DNA of 55,511 bases, from contig CALUHC010000014.1 in assembly GCA_944320355.1 (NCBI GenBank), positions 1 to 55,511 on the forward strand, given 5' to 3'. The DNA comes from an uncultured Prevotella sp. (GTDB lineage Bacteria > Bacteroidota > Bacteroidia > Bacteroidales > Bacteroidaceae). This document shows, piece after piece, positions 46,415 through 55,168 of this stretch. Below the pieces are notes generated by a model. It was not told where the DNA came from and did not search any database. It worked only from the letters and a program-made list of their open reading frames with translations. The position numbers and the translations under genes are program-made. Every line of letters begins with the position of its first letter. The first letter of the stretch is position 1.

Positions 46415-48298
46415 TCATTTCACGAATAGCTTCCGTGCCACGGCGTTGCGCCCCTGGACGGCACGCACCACCACACACCCCGACTTGGCCCCGGGACAGG
46501 CAAGGCGCACCTCGCCGGTGGCTCCGCTGCCGGCGGCCGCCTGCAGCACAACGCCGCCAAGGTCGGTCACGGTCACGGAATAAGGCTCGTATGGCGATGG
46601 GAAGCTGAGGCTGATCTCGCCGCCGTCAACGGCCACCCCAATCGCACTGTCTGCGCCGCTCGCGCCAACGGCATCGATGCCGGAAGGCAATGACGGCACC
46701 GGCACAGACGTGACATTGAGCACGATATCGGCCAAAGTGTCGAGCACGAAGCCCACAAGCACGAGGTCACTCTCCCCCTGCACAGCCTCCGGTATGGCCA
46801 GCGTATGGCTCATCTCGTAGGTCTCTCCAACGCTGATGGTGCCCGGAAGGCTGCCTTCCACGCCGTCGAAGGCGGTCGAAGCCTCGCGCACCACGTCGTG
46901 GTAGAACATCAGGTCGGCCGGAACGTCAAGCGGCAGGTAATAGAACTCGTTGCTCGACACGAGCGTGCTGCTGTTCTGCTGCAGCGCGCCGAGCAGCACA
47001 GGGTCGTCGCCAGCCACGGCCTCGTCGACCAGGGCGAAGCCTATCCGGTAGCGCCCGGTGGAATTGTCGTACTCGCGGGCAAATTGCGTATGCGCATTGA
47101 TGCTGAGCGTTCCCGGCGCAGACTCGCTGCGAGACACGCTCATCTCTATATATGCCGGGGTCTCCAAAGCCATTGCCTTGCCGAATATCTCGTTGTCGAA
47201 CGCGGAACTGGCATAGCCAAGCTCGGAGCGGCGGTTGTACTTTATGGCAGGTATGCTGCCAAGGAAATTATAGTAGTCGGAGGTGAAAAGCGCGTCGCGG
47301 ACGTGCACCGCCACGGCAACGACTTCATCGCCCAGCATCTCCTTGAGGCGGTAAACCTGCAGTATGCCCATCGGGCAATTGTTGCACCATGTGCCGGTGC
47401 CCTCCTCTACGAGCAGCGTCTTGGGGAAGTAAGAGCAGACAACACTGTCCTCGCAGACAGCAACCGGCTCGCCCCCTCCTGCCGGCACGGCCTCTATGCG
47501 GTAGTGCGAAGCCTTGCCAAGCGACACGGGAATGTCGAAACTATAGTCGAGGGCCTCGCCAGGATTCCACTGTCCGGGCACGTCGGAGGTCAGCGTACCG
47601 CCATCGGTGACGCAACGCAACGCCTCGACGGCGAAGCCCTTGCCTATGTTTGTCGCCGTACCGCTCACCGGAGCTGTTGCCGACGCACTGCCCACAAAGC
47701 GGCGCGATGTACTCTTAACGGCAAACTTATAGTCGCCCGGCACACCTATAAAGACATTGTCTACGGCAAGTATATACTTGTTCTGGCTCGTGGCCACAAA
47801 CGCAATGCGCACGTCCTGCCCCGCATAGTCGCCAAGAGGTATGACGTGCGTAGTCCACGAATAGCCCTCGCCGACAAACGACGCAAGCTCGCGGAAATCG
47901 GAAGTGCTTCCCGACGGCGATGTGGAAATCATCACCTTATAGTCCTCGCGCAGGTCGTAGTGCACCGACTTTGCGTCCCAGCGCAAGCAGGCATCGGCGG
48001 AGGCAATCCGCACGGCCGGCGTCATCATCCAGTTTTCTGTCGGATAGTCATAATTGCACGACGAGAAACTGAAAGCCGCCATGTTATCCCTTGTGTCAAT
48101 AATGTTGGCAGCCCAGCTGCCGCCCAATGTGGCGCGCTGGTAGTCAGGCGCGCTTACGGGATTCTCGTCCATGTCCACCAGAGTGAAGTCCGAAGGTATG
48201 CCCGCATTGAAGTCAGCGCTAAGGTAAGCCTCGTCCTGCGCGCTTGCCGCTACGCTCGCCGACAGTGCGGCGCAAAGAATGATTGCCTTGTGATACAT
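46415..48298 (-). CDS. Secreted cleaved-adhesin/Omp28-like protein
   Basis: This 627-residue protein has a signal peptide (1-20). A jelly-roll domain of the choice-of-anchor J / cleaved-adhesin type lies near 25-190 (YLSADFNAGIPSDFTLVDMD; ENWMMTPAVRIASADACLRW). An Omp28-like thioredoxin fold follows with VEEGTGTWCNNCPMGILQVY (about 296-315, C-N-N-C). The C-terminus (YSVTVTDLGGVVLQ to GRNAVARKLFVK) resembles a T9SS domain but is less typical than its neighbours. Second protein in the block with an Omp28-like C-x-x-C. Confidence 0.88.
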   Translation of the reverse strand: MYHKAIILCAALSASVAASAQDEAYLSADFNAGIPSDFTLVDMDENPVSAPDYQRATLGGSWAANIIDTRDNMAAFSFSSCNYDYPTENWMMTPAVRIASADACLRWDAKSVHYDLREDYKVMISTSPSGSTSDFRELASFVGEGYSWTTHVIPLGDYAGQDVRIAFVATSQNKYILAVDNVFIGVPGDYKFAVKSTSRRFVGSASATAPVSGTATNIGKGFAVEALRCVTDGGTLTSDVPGQWNPGEALDYSFDIPVSLGKASHYRIEAVPAGGGEPVAVCEDSVVCSYFPKTLLVEEGTGTWCNNCPMGILQVYRLKEMLGDEVVAVAVHVRDALFTSDYYNFLGSIPAIKYNRRSELGYASSAFDNEIFGKAMALETPAYIEMSVSRSESAPGTLSINAHTQFAREYDNSTGRYRIGFALVDEAVAGDDPVLLGALQQNSSTLVSSNEFYYLPLDVPADLMFYHDVVREASTAFDGVEGSLPGTISVGETYEMSHTLAIPEAVQGESDLVLVGFVLDTLADIVLNVTSVPVPSLPSGIDAVGASGADSAIGVAVDGGEISLSFPSPYEPYSVTVTDLGGVVLQAAAGSGATGEVRLACPGAKSGCVVVRAVQGRNAVARKLFVK

Positions 48299-48365
48299 AT
48301 CCTATAATTGTAAATCGGTTGTTTTTAATATACGAATGCGGCGCAAGCCTTTGTTCACGGCTAAA

Positions 48366-48468
48366 CCGCAGGCTCCATGCCTGCGGTCCTACCGCCCGCC
48401 GTATGCCGGCGGGCAGCACTGACTGCCATAGGAAAGGGCGTATGCGCCCGGCATGGCGCGCCGGGCGC
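48366..48468. terminator. Three successive GC-rich hairpins
   Basis: Stems at 48366-48386 (CCGCAGG...CCTGCGG), 48394-48414 (GCCCGCCG...CGGCGGGC) and 48444-48468 (GCGCCCGG...CCGGGCGC) lie just downstream of the minus-strand gene at 48487. No T-run is present; they may stop or protect the transcript. Confidence 0.55.
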
Positions 48469-48486
48469 ACTCCCACTATGTCTTGC

Positions 48487-51099
48487 CTACTTGGTGAACT
48501 TCACGGCGATGTTCTTGCCGTCGATGTTGACCAAGGCCACATATACACCGGGCTGCAGTCCGGAAATGTCGGCACGGCTCACGTTCCTGCACGACACCTC
48601 AACAGCACCGCCCACGCTGAACACGAGCACTGACGAGGCCACGCCGTCGACTGTTATCTCGTTTGCGCTCACGGACACCTTGCCGCCATCCACGCTCTGC
48701 ACCGCATCGTCGATGCCAACGTTAGGAAGCGTGCGCATATCGACAGTCACCGTGTCGGAAACCACGCGCCCGAAGTGGTAAACACTCTCCACGTAGATAT
48801 CCTGGGTAGAACGTGCGAAGGTCACTCCGTACTGCGTATCGGTGATAGGTATCTGGCCTGCGTCGTCGGCATTGGCCTGGCCCACGCCTGCCACATATAT
48901 GTTGTAGTACTCGAACAGGAGGTTCGGGTCAAGGTTCTCAGGCGCATCCCATGCAATGGTGACAATGTTCGCGCCATCCTCTACGGTAACCACCTCGCCG
49001 CGCACGTTGGTAGCGGCGGGCAGGTCAACATGATATGTCATCGGCACAACCTCAGACACGTTGTATGCTGTGCTGTCGCCTGTCGCATCGTTCGTGACCA
49101 CAGTCTGCACCATATAGTCGTACTCGCCGTTGGGCACGATGCTGTCCACATAAGTAAAGATGCCGGTCTCCGGGTCGAAAGCCTCGCCGTCGTTCGTTAT
49201 CGTGGCCACGCGGACACCCATGCGGTATATGTCGTAAGACACAGTGCCCTCGCTAACCGGGAACGCGGGAGCGGTGAACGTCACCTTGCCGGTATTCACA
49301 GCGTCGCCCACAGGCTCGACCGCGATATTGGTCGGTGCGAACTGAGCGTTGAGGTATGAGTAGCACGACACCTTGGGAAGGCCGTCCCTGTACCACTTGT
49401 CGCGCGAGAGGTAGTATGAGGTCTCCCTCACTCTCATCGGGTTGCCGTCCTCGCACTCGTAAACGGTGCGCTTGTAAGGCTCTTCCACACCGTCATACAC
49501 CCTGTTGGTCGCATACTCCACGATAGAGTCGTTGCGCCATGTCCAGTGCTCCACGGTAGTGGCCTCGGTGCGCTCCTCGTCAGAATATGTGGTGGTCTTC
49601 ACCTTGTGGTTGTCAGCGTCGAACTCCACCACTTCCCATGTTGTGGAATACGGGCTTTCTATCTCGATGAGGCTCGGCTGGTTGAATGCCACGAAGCCAG
49701 AGTATGTCTCAGTGGTAACCTTATCGGGGGCACCGAATCCGCCGAAGCGGTCGGGCGTGGTTGTCACCTTCTTCACGAGCTGTCCCGACTCGTCATACTC
49801 ATAGCTGATGGTCTGTCCGCTGGCCACGGTGGTCTCCTTGGCAAGGCGGCCGTTCTCGTCATACTCGTATTTTACGGTGTCATTGTTTGACTTATAATAA
49901 TACTCGCCGCGCACATACTCCTGCACCAACTCCGAATGACGGCTCACGAGACGGTGGTCTGCGTTGTATTCGTACTTGGTGTAGTACATCATCAGCCACG
50001 GATTCTCACCGAGTTGCGGCTGCGCCTTGCGCCCGTATTGCACCTCGCGCACGGGGTTGTTGTACTCATCGTAGAAGGTAACGTTGCGCTTCGACATCAC
50101 GTCATCGGCAAACTGCCCCATGGCATCGCCGTATGTCTCGACACAGGTCAGGCGCAGGCCGTTGTCCTCTTCTTCCTCATCACCACCTTGAGTAGCTCCC
50201 TTGGTTACGGTAGATTCGGTGAACGTCAGACCAGCCACGCGCGACCTCACGCCGAGTCTCAGCTCCTCTATGCCCGTACCATCGGGCAGACAGGAAATGA
50301 TTCTTCCGCTCGTATAAGCAAAATAAAGCTTCTCACCGTTGAAAGCCAATGTATGCGACTGCAAAGCAGAGGTCTGGCCCGTAAGCGACTTAAGGTCGAC
50401 TATCTTGGTGGCCATGCTCTCCTCGCCAGCAAGGCTGACAGAATAGAGAGACAAATCTATGCTCACATTAAGGAAGCCGCCATCGTTGGTGACATCGCAA
50501 ACAGCATAGGCATTACCTTCTCCGTCGAAAGTAAGGCCACTGACGCAAACACCCTCAAGTGTGCAATAAAGTGTCTGCTCGCCGTTTGTCACATCGACCG
50601 TATAAACATTAGTGTTGCCGCCATCCTGGCTGACGGCATAGAGAGTGCCGCTAACAGGATCGCAAGCCATATCCATTACGCCGGCCACGTCATCACCCAC
50701 CTCGGCGATACGGCTGGTCTCGTCGCCCTCCATGTTGAAAGAGTAGAAGTAATAGACAGGATAGTCTGCGCTCACTCCCTCCACATAGGCATAATAAGCA
50801 TCGCCCACCGTAGCACCGGCTATGGTATAATATTCCGTGTCACCAGTCACGGAGTTCGTCTCGGTCGGGATAAGGCAACACTCCCCAAGCACAGTCTCCG
50901 GATCAGCGAGATCCACCGAGAACACACGACCGGCTGTGCCATCAAGATATGAACTTGGGGCAGACATCGTGGCAAAATATCCTACCGTTGAAACGGAGGC
51001 TTCTCCCCCGCCCTCTGCGTCCCCAACCTGGGCACTGACGTTCATCGCAAAGGCTATCGCCATCGCGGCAAACACTGAATGAAGTACGTTTTTCACCAT
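48487..51099 (-). CDS. Large secreted propeller/YD-repeat-like protein with T9SS-type tail
   Basis: The 870-residue protein has a signal peptide (about 1-23). A propeller-like N-terminal half has DMACDPVSGTLYAVSQDGGN and GLTFDGEGNAYAV. The middle has repeats reminiscent of YD proteins (YEYDENGRLAKETTVASG, YEYDESGQLVKKVTTTPD), followed by FN3-like segments. The C-terminus (VSVSANEITVDGVASSVLVF, then GLQPGVYVALVNIDGKNIAV) is a T9SS type A domain. Likely surface-attached. Its promoter (51132-51162) has a perfect FNR-like palindrome upstream, so oxygen or redox control is possible. Confidence 0.88.
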   Translation of the reverse strand: MVKNVLHSVFAAMAIAFAMNVSAQVGDAEGGGEASVSTVGYFATMSAPSSYLDGTAGRVFSVDLADPETVLGECCLIPTETNSVTGDTEYYTIAGATVGDAYYAYVEGVSADYPVYYFYSFNMEGDETSRIAEVGDDVAGVMDMACDPVSGTLYAVSQDGGNTNVYTVDVTNGEQTLYCTLEGVCVSGLTFDGEGNAYAVCDVTNDGGFLNVSIDLSLYSVSLAGEESMATKIVDLKSLTGQTSALQSHTLAFNGEKLYFAYTSGRIISCLPDGTGIEELRLGVRSRVAGLTFTESTVTKGATQGGDEEEEDNGLRLTCVETYGDAMGQFADDVMSKRNVTFYDEYNNPVREVQYGRKAQPQLGENPWLMMYYTKYEYNADHRLVSRHSELVQEYVRGEYYYKSNNDTVKYEYDENGRLAKETTVASGQTISYEYDESGQLVKKVTTTPDRFGGFGAPDKVTTETYSGFVAFNQPSLIEIESPYSTTWEVVEFDADNHKVKTTTYSDEERTEATTVEHWTWRNDSIVEYATNRVYDGVEEPYKRTVYECEDGNPMRVRETSYYLSRDKWYRDGLPKVSCYSYLNAQFAPTNIAVEPVGDAVNTGKVTFTAPAFPVSEGTVSYDIYRMGVRVATITNDGEAFDPETGIFTYVDSIVPNGEYDYMVQTVVTNDATGDSTAYNVSEVVPMTYHVDLPAATNVRGEVVTVEDGANIVTIAWDAPENLDPNLLFEYYNIYVAGVGQANADDAGQIPITDTQYGVTFARSTQDIYVESVYHFGRVVSDTVTVDMRTLPNVGIDDAVQSVDGGKVSVSANEITVDGVASSVLVFSVGGAVEVSCRNVSRADISGLQPGVYVALVNIDGKNIAVKFTK

Positions 51100-51131
51100 A
51101 ACGCTTATGTTTTAAATTAAACTTGACATGG

Positions 51132-51162
51132 CAAAAATAAACAAAAAATCACCAAATCGCAA
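51132..51162 (-). promoter_or_regulatory. Promoter of the 870-residue T9SS protein gene
   Basis: On the minus strand TTG (51160-51162), 20 bp, TATTTTTG (51132-51139), about 33 bp before the start codon. Confidence 0.72.
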
Positions 51163-51199
51163 CAATAAAATAATATTCACAAAGTAAAAATACCGATTA

Positions 51200-51215
51200 C
51201 TTGATTTAAATCAAG
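51200..51215. promoter_or_regulatory. FNR/CRP-type palindrome
   Basis: CTTGATTTAAATCAAG is a perfect 16 bp palindrome containing the FNR consensus TTGATNNNNATCAA. Its centre is about 70 bp upstream of the -7 box at 51132, the right range for an activator site. It is the only palindrome of this type I noticed in the window. Confidence 0.55.
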
Positions 51216-51608
51216 AACAAAAGCCGACCGGAATAACTGTTTGCGCAAACAGCGATGCGCACGACAAACGCCACAGGCTCCACTTTTTCACGTAGCGCAA
51301 CGTGCCACCGCCATACGCTCAGAAAGCCCGAGCACGCACTCCCCGACAAAAGGAACCGGCACACATCCGCGAGCGCGACGCACACAACGCGCGCCGACTC
51401 CGAAAGACACGGTATGCCAACGAGCTGTTTTTGCCTACGAACGGCGTGCCAAACAAACCGGCATGGCATGGCCGGGCACGACAGGACAAGCGGCAAACAG
51501 CTGTTTTAACAGACGGAAGCCGCATGAAATTGATTGGTGCGGAAGTTACAAGCCGAAACCGACGGAATGGCTGAACAATGGAACCTGAACCACAAAACCT
51601 ACACTTTA
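51216..51608. other. Intergenic region, no supported gene
   Basis: GC-rich sequence with several short overlapping frames on both strands and no promoter or RBS logic. Nothing is recognised until the element at 51609. Confidence 0.4.
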
Positions 51609-51804
51609 ACCCAAATCAGTCATTAGAGGCCAATGTGATTTCGTCCTGTCGGTGTGCAGATTGGCTGTCGCCTTTTGTCGAAGGCGTAGCGGGCTACGTC
51701 GAGACAAAGCGGCAGGCAAGATGCCGCCGACAGGGCGAAAGCACATGGAAAGCCGGGGAAAGAAGCGAAACATATCCCCGGCGGTCTAATGACCGATTTG
51801 GGTT
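51609..51804. repeat. Inverted-end element (AACCCAAATC family)
   Basis: Starts AACCCAAATCAGTCATTAGA and ends with the complement of AACCCAAATCGGTCATTAGA, giving about 20 bp ends with one mismatch. The core contains CGTAGCGGGCTACGTCGAG, akin to the R1 core. The same end word occurs alone at 54937-54962. It abuts R1 copy D. Confidence 0.7.
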
Positions 51805-52203
51805 TAAGAAGCTGTTGTGGTTTTATCGACTGCCGGGTTGAGTTGGATTTTCGAGGTATGTTTGTCCGTTTGCCGAGGAGCATAGCGGGCTATGTGACGA
51901 AGCAAATGGGCAAATATGGCCGAAAAGGCACTCAAGACGGCAGAGGAAGAACCGACTTTTGATAAAATGAATGTCCGCAAGTTGCCAACCTCTAAGGGTA
52001 TTGTCCCCTCCTTTTCCAAAGGAGGGGCGGGAGTGGTTTGTGGAACAATGTCACAGCCAATGATTAAACACATTGTATATCAACTTATTTGACAAACCAC
52101 CCCTGCCCCTCCTTTGGAAAAGGAGGGGACAAGTGAAAACCATTCCAAACCAATCTGGCAACTTGCGGACATTCATTTTGATAAAATCAAAACAGCTTCT
52201 TAA
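51804..52203. repeat. R1 element, copy D, interrupted
   Basis: Left end TTAAGAAGCTGTTGTGG at 51804, right end complementary to TTAAGAAGCTGTTTTGAT at 52186-52203. The core matches copies A and C. A 210 bp element (51967-52176) is inserted; without it and one copy of its 9 bp duplication the copy would be about 180 bp, like the others. The right end contains the stop codon of the GH35 gene. Confidence 0.88.
51967..52176. mobile_element. MITE-like insertion with 9 bp target duplication
   Basis: The 210 bp element has 20 bp perfect inverted ends (ATGAATGTCCGCAAGTTG... at 51967 and its complement ending at 52176). It is flanked by direct TTTGATAAA copies at 51958-51966 and 52177-52185. Inside, TCCTTTTCCAAAGGAGGGGC and GTGGTTTGT face complementary copies, so the whole can fold into a long hairpin. 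It encodes no protein. Confidence 0.87.
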
Positions 52204-54554
52204 TATATGTACACGCGATAGTCCTTCAGTCCGGCGGGCGCGCCCTGCTCGGCGCGTGGCAGGTATTCCACGGCCGTCACGGTCTGCTCCGAGCCGAGGT
52301 CTATCACTATCACGTGCGGATATTTAGCCTTGCGGTCGGTCTGCCAGTAGGTTGACTCCTGCAGGTCGAACACCTTGTCGGCCATGTAGTTGCCTCCGCT
52401 CACGTCTTCGCTGTCGGCATACTTCACCGTCCACGGCTCGCGGCTGAGGCGTTTGCCCGCAGCGTCGAGCACATACAGCTCGGCAATGGCGGCAAGCTGT
52501 TTGCCGTCGTGGGCGTTCAGTCCCTCTATGGCCACGTAGCGGCCGGTCTTCGGCGCGGCGAGCCTTACGGTCTGCCAGCCGTTGCCGGCGGCAAACGAGC
52601 CCTCGGCGGCCAGCGGCAGCGACTTGGTGTCGAGCGTCTCGCCAGGCTTGCGGTGGGTGGCGGGGCGCGTGATGTTGAGCTTGTCGATGACAGGCTCGGC
52701 CAGGCCGCGGCACACGGGCTTGCCCTTGGGGCCGATGATGTCGAGCACTATCACCTCGTTGCGTCCCTTCTTGAGCCAGCATCCCGGCACGTAGAGCGTC
52801 TGCTGCGGGCCTATGTTCCAGTAGCGGCCTATGGCATGGCCGTTGACATAGACCAATCCCTTGCCGAAGGCCTGCACGTCGAGGAAGGTGTCGCCGGTCT
52901 TCTTGAGCGTGAACCAGCCGCGGTAGTAGCCGCGGTTGCCCTTGGGGTGAGCCATCACCTCCACGTCCTTGGTGATGAAGTTGTCAACGGCGCGCAGGGC
53001 GTTGGCGTATGTGTCGGGTATGCGCTCGCACACCCAGTCGCGCAGGGTCCACGCCACCTCGTCGCCGTCAATCTCTGTGCGCAGCGTCACGGGGCCGGTG
53101 ATGCCCTTCGGGTCGTTGATGGCGCGGCCGAAGTTGATGCGCCCCATGCCCTCCACGAGCACCGCGAGCGTCTGCCCTTTCCTGACTGGCGGCAGGGTGA
53201 GCGACCGCTGCCGCTGCACGCGGTCTATCGTGCCTACGTACTCGCGGTCTATGAACACCTGGGCATAGTCGTGCGCCTCGTCGATGGTGAGCACGCTCTT
53301 GGTGGGTATCTCGGGCAGCAGTGTGCTGTAATTAACAGTCCCCCACCCCATGTCCAGCTGCTCGAAGGTGAGCGGCAGGCGGCTCTGCACGGTGCTGTCG
53401 GCACCGGTCATCAGCGGCTCGAAGTCGCTGAGGGCGAACTCCGGTATGCTTATTATCTTGGCGGCGGGCTTGGGCACGGCGGGCAGACGCTTGTCGCTGT
53501 ACTTCTGCATGACCTCGCGCAGCTCGTAATACTTGGGGGTGGGCAGGCCATACTCGTTGATGGGCGCGTCGTAGTCGTATGAAGTGACGTCGGGCTGGAA
53601 GCCGGGCGAGTTGGCGCCGGCCCAGTGTCCGAACGACGTTCCGCCGTGGGTCATGTAGAGAGAGAAGGATATTCCCTTGGAGAGCATCTCGTCGATGCCG
53701 GCCACCATCTTGGCCGCGGGGCGCGTTTCGTGGCGCGCTCCCCACTTGTCGAACCACCCGCTCCAGTACTCCGAGCACATCAACGGCGAGCCGGGGCGCA
53801 GCTGGCGCAGCTTCTTGAACTGGTCGTCGATGTTAGCCCCGGTGCCGAAGTTCATCGTCCAGACAAGGTCGTCGAGGCCGTTCTTGGTGAAGTTGCTTGC
53901 CCAGTCGCACTGAAACAGCGTCACGTCGCCGAAGCCCGCCTTGCGCACAAGGTCGCGGATGGCCGACACGTAGGCCTTGTCCTCTCCGTAAGAGCCGTAC
54001 TCGTTCTCCACCTGCACCATTATGATGGGTCCTCCGCGCTGTATGGTGAGGGGCGCAAGCTGCTCGCCCACCTTCTGCATGAACAGGCCCACGCGCTCCA
54101 TGAAGTAGGGGTCCTGCTCGCGCAGGCGTATGTCTCTCTTCTTCAGGAGCCACCAGGGCAGGCCTCCCATCTCCCACTCGGCGCACACGTATGGGCCGGG
54201 GCGCACTATGACATACATGCCGTGCCTCTGCGCCAGGCGGCAGAACTCGGCTATGTCGTTCTGCCCGGTGAAGTCGAACTGCCCCTCGCGCTGCTCGTGG
54301 ATGTTCCAGAACACATAGAGGCAGATGGTGTTCATGCCCAAGGCGCGGCACATCTCGATGCGGTGCTCCCAGTATGGGCGCGGAATGCGGGGGTAGTGCA
54401 ACTCGGCGGCCTTGACCACAAAAGGCTCACCATTGAGCAGGAATGTCTTGTCGCCGACGGCAAATGTGCCGCCCTTGGCCGCGCCGGCAGCAGCCGGCAC
54501 AGCCGAAAGCAGCGCGGCCAGAGCCATCGCTGCAAGCGTTCTTCGTAGTTTCAT
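52200..54554 (-). CDS. Secreted beta-galactosidase (GH35) with C-terminal F5/8-type domain
   Basis: From the ATG at 54554 the protein has 784 residues and a signal peptide (about 1-25). The GH35 barrel carries the acid/base Glu185 in VENEYGSYG and the nucleophile Glu262 in SEYWSGWFDKWG. Beta domains follow (NYSTLLPEIP, VYVNGHAIGRYWNIGPQQTL), and the end (NYMADKVFDLQESTYWQTDR, LPRAEQGAPAGLKDYRVYIY) looks like a discoidin/CBM32-type sugar-binding domain. It would cut terminal beta-galactose from host or plant glycans. The last codons and stop run into the R1 end (TAT TAA GAAGCTG). A TATCTTTG box lies at 54703-54710. Confidence 0.95.
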   Translation of the reverse strand: MKLRRTLAAMALAALLSAVPAAAGAAKGGTFAVGDKTFLLNGEPFVVKAAELHYPRIPRPYWEHRIEMCRALGMNTICLYVFWNIHEQREGQFDFTGQNDIAEFCRLAQRHGMYVIVRPGPYVCAEWEMGGLPWWLLKKRDIRLREQDPYFMERVGLFMQKVGEQLAPLTIQRGGPIIMVQVENEYGSYGEDKAYVSAIRDLVRKAGFGDVTLFQCDWASNFTKNGLDDLVWTMNFGTGANIDDQFKKLRQLRPGSPLMCSEYWSGWFDKWGARHETRPAAKMVAGIDEMLSKGISFSLYMTHGGTSFGHWAGANSPGFQPDVTSYDYDAPINEYGLPTPKYYELREVMQKYSDKRLPAVPKPAAKIISIPEFALSDFEPLMTGADSTVQSRLPLTFEQLDMGWGTVNYSTLLPEIPTKSVLTIDEAHDYAQVFIDREYVGTIDRVQRQRSLTLPPVRKGQTLAVLVEGMGRINFGRAINDPKGITGPVTLRTEIDGDEVAWTLRDWVCERIPDTYANALRAVDNFITKDVEVMAHPKGNRGYYRGWFTLKKTGDTFLDVQAFGKGLVYVNGHAIGRYWNIGPQQTLYVPGCWLKKGRNEVIVLDIIGPKGKPVCRGLAEPVIDKLNITRPATHRKPGETLDTKSLPLAAEGSFAAGNGWQTVRLAAPKTGRYVAIEGLNAHDGKQLAAIAELYVLDAAGKRLSREPWTVKYADSEDVSGGNYMADKVFDLQESTYWQTDRKAKYPHVIVIDLGSEQTVTAVEYLPRAEQGAPAGLKDYRVYIY

Positions 54555-55065
54555 TATGATTCTTTTTATAGTTTTATCTTCGCGAAAGGCAGTGCCGGCA
54601 GGCGCAACCACTCCCCCTCCGGCCGCTAATGCGACTCTGCGGACACACCGCCGACGGCGCAAATAGAGGAGGAAGAAGCTGCCGGGAGCAGTCTATCTCC
54701 TGCAAAGATAAGAATATTTCTCGGCTTCAGGAAGAAAAAGACCTGCGAAAATGGACACAAAGCACAACGGCAACAGCACAATAAAGCGGAGAGCCTCACC
54801 TGCTCACGCAGACCACCCTCCGCAAAACCTTGTTTGAAATTGAAAAAATGAAGTGTATAATATGTTTTGCAAAGATACACAAAAACTCTCAATTTACAGT
54901 AAAATGAGCCGAGAAAAAGTATGTTTTAATGTTAAACCCAAATCGGTCATTAGACCGCCGGATGCCTGCCCCTCACACCATGCCCGCATTCCGCCCATAC
55001 TTGCAGATATGCAACCCAAAACACTATCCGGCACCTTGATTTTGGGCATACGCCATATCTCGCCA
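54555..55065. other. Intergenic region between GH35 and the IS end
   Basis: No gene is supported. It contains minus-strand TATCTTTG boxes at 54703-54710 (probable GH35 promoter) and 54870-54877, and the AACCCAAATCGGTCATTAGA word at 54937. Confidence 0.45.
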
Positions 55066-55105
55066 TGAAACGGCCCGTATTGCACCCTGATACGGCCTGT
55101 TTCAG
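55066..55105. repeat. 22-bp palindrome array, locus 6 (2 clear units)
   Basis: TGAAACGGCCCGTATTG at 55066 and TGATACGGCCTGTTTCA at 55088, 22 bp apart. More degenerate units may lie in the same register at 55000, 55022 and 55044. Confidence 0.68.
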
Positions 55106-55133
55106 GGTCAGTCCGAAAAGCTGGTTGCAATCC

Positions 55134-55164
55134 TTGCTATAATCGTGTAAAAACATTATCTTTG
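55134..55164 (+). promoter_or_regulatory. Promoter of the IS gene
   Basis: TTG (55134-55136), 20 bp, TATCTTTG (55157-55164), ending 4 bp before the ATG. Transcription would begin at or very near the start codon. Confidence 0.65.
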
Positions 55165-55168
55165 CCCC

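Noticed and set aside
54626-54892. 88-codon minus frame upstream of GH35
   Set aside because: It runs through the probable GH35 promoter and has a skewed composition without family features.
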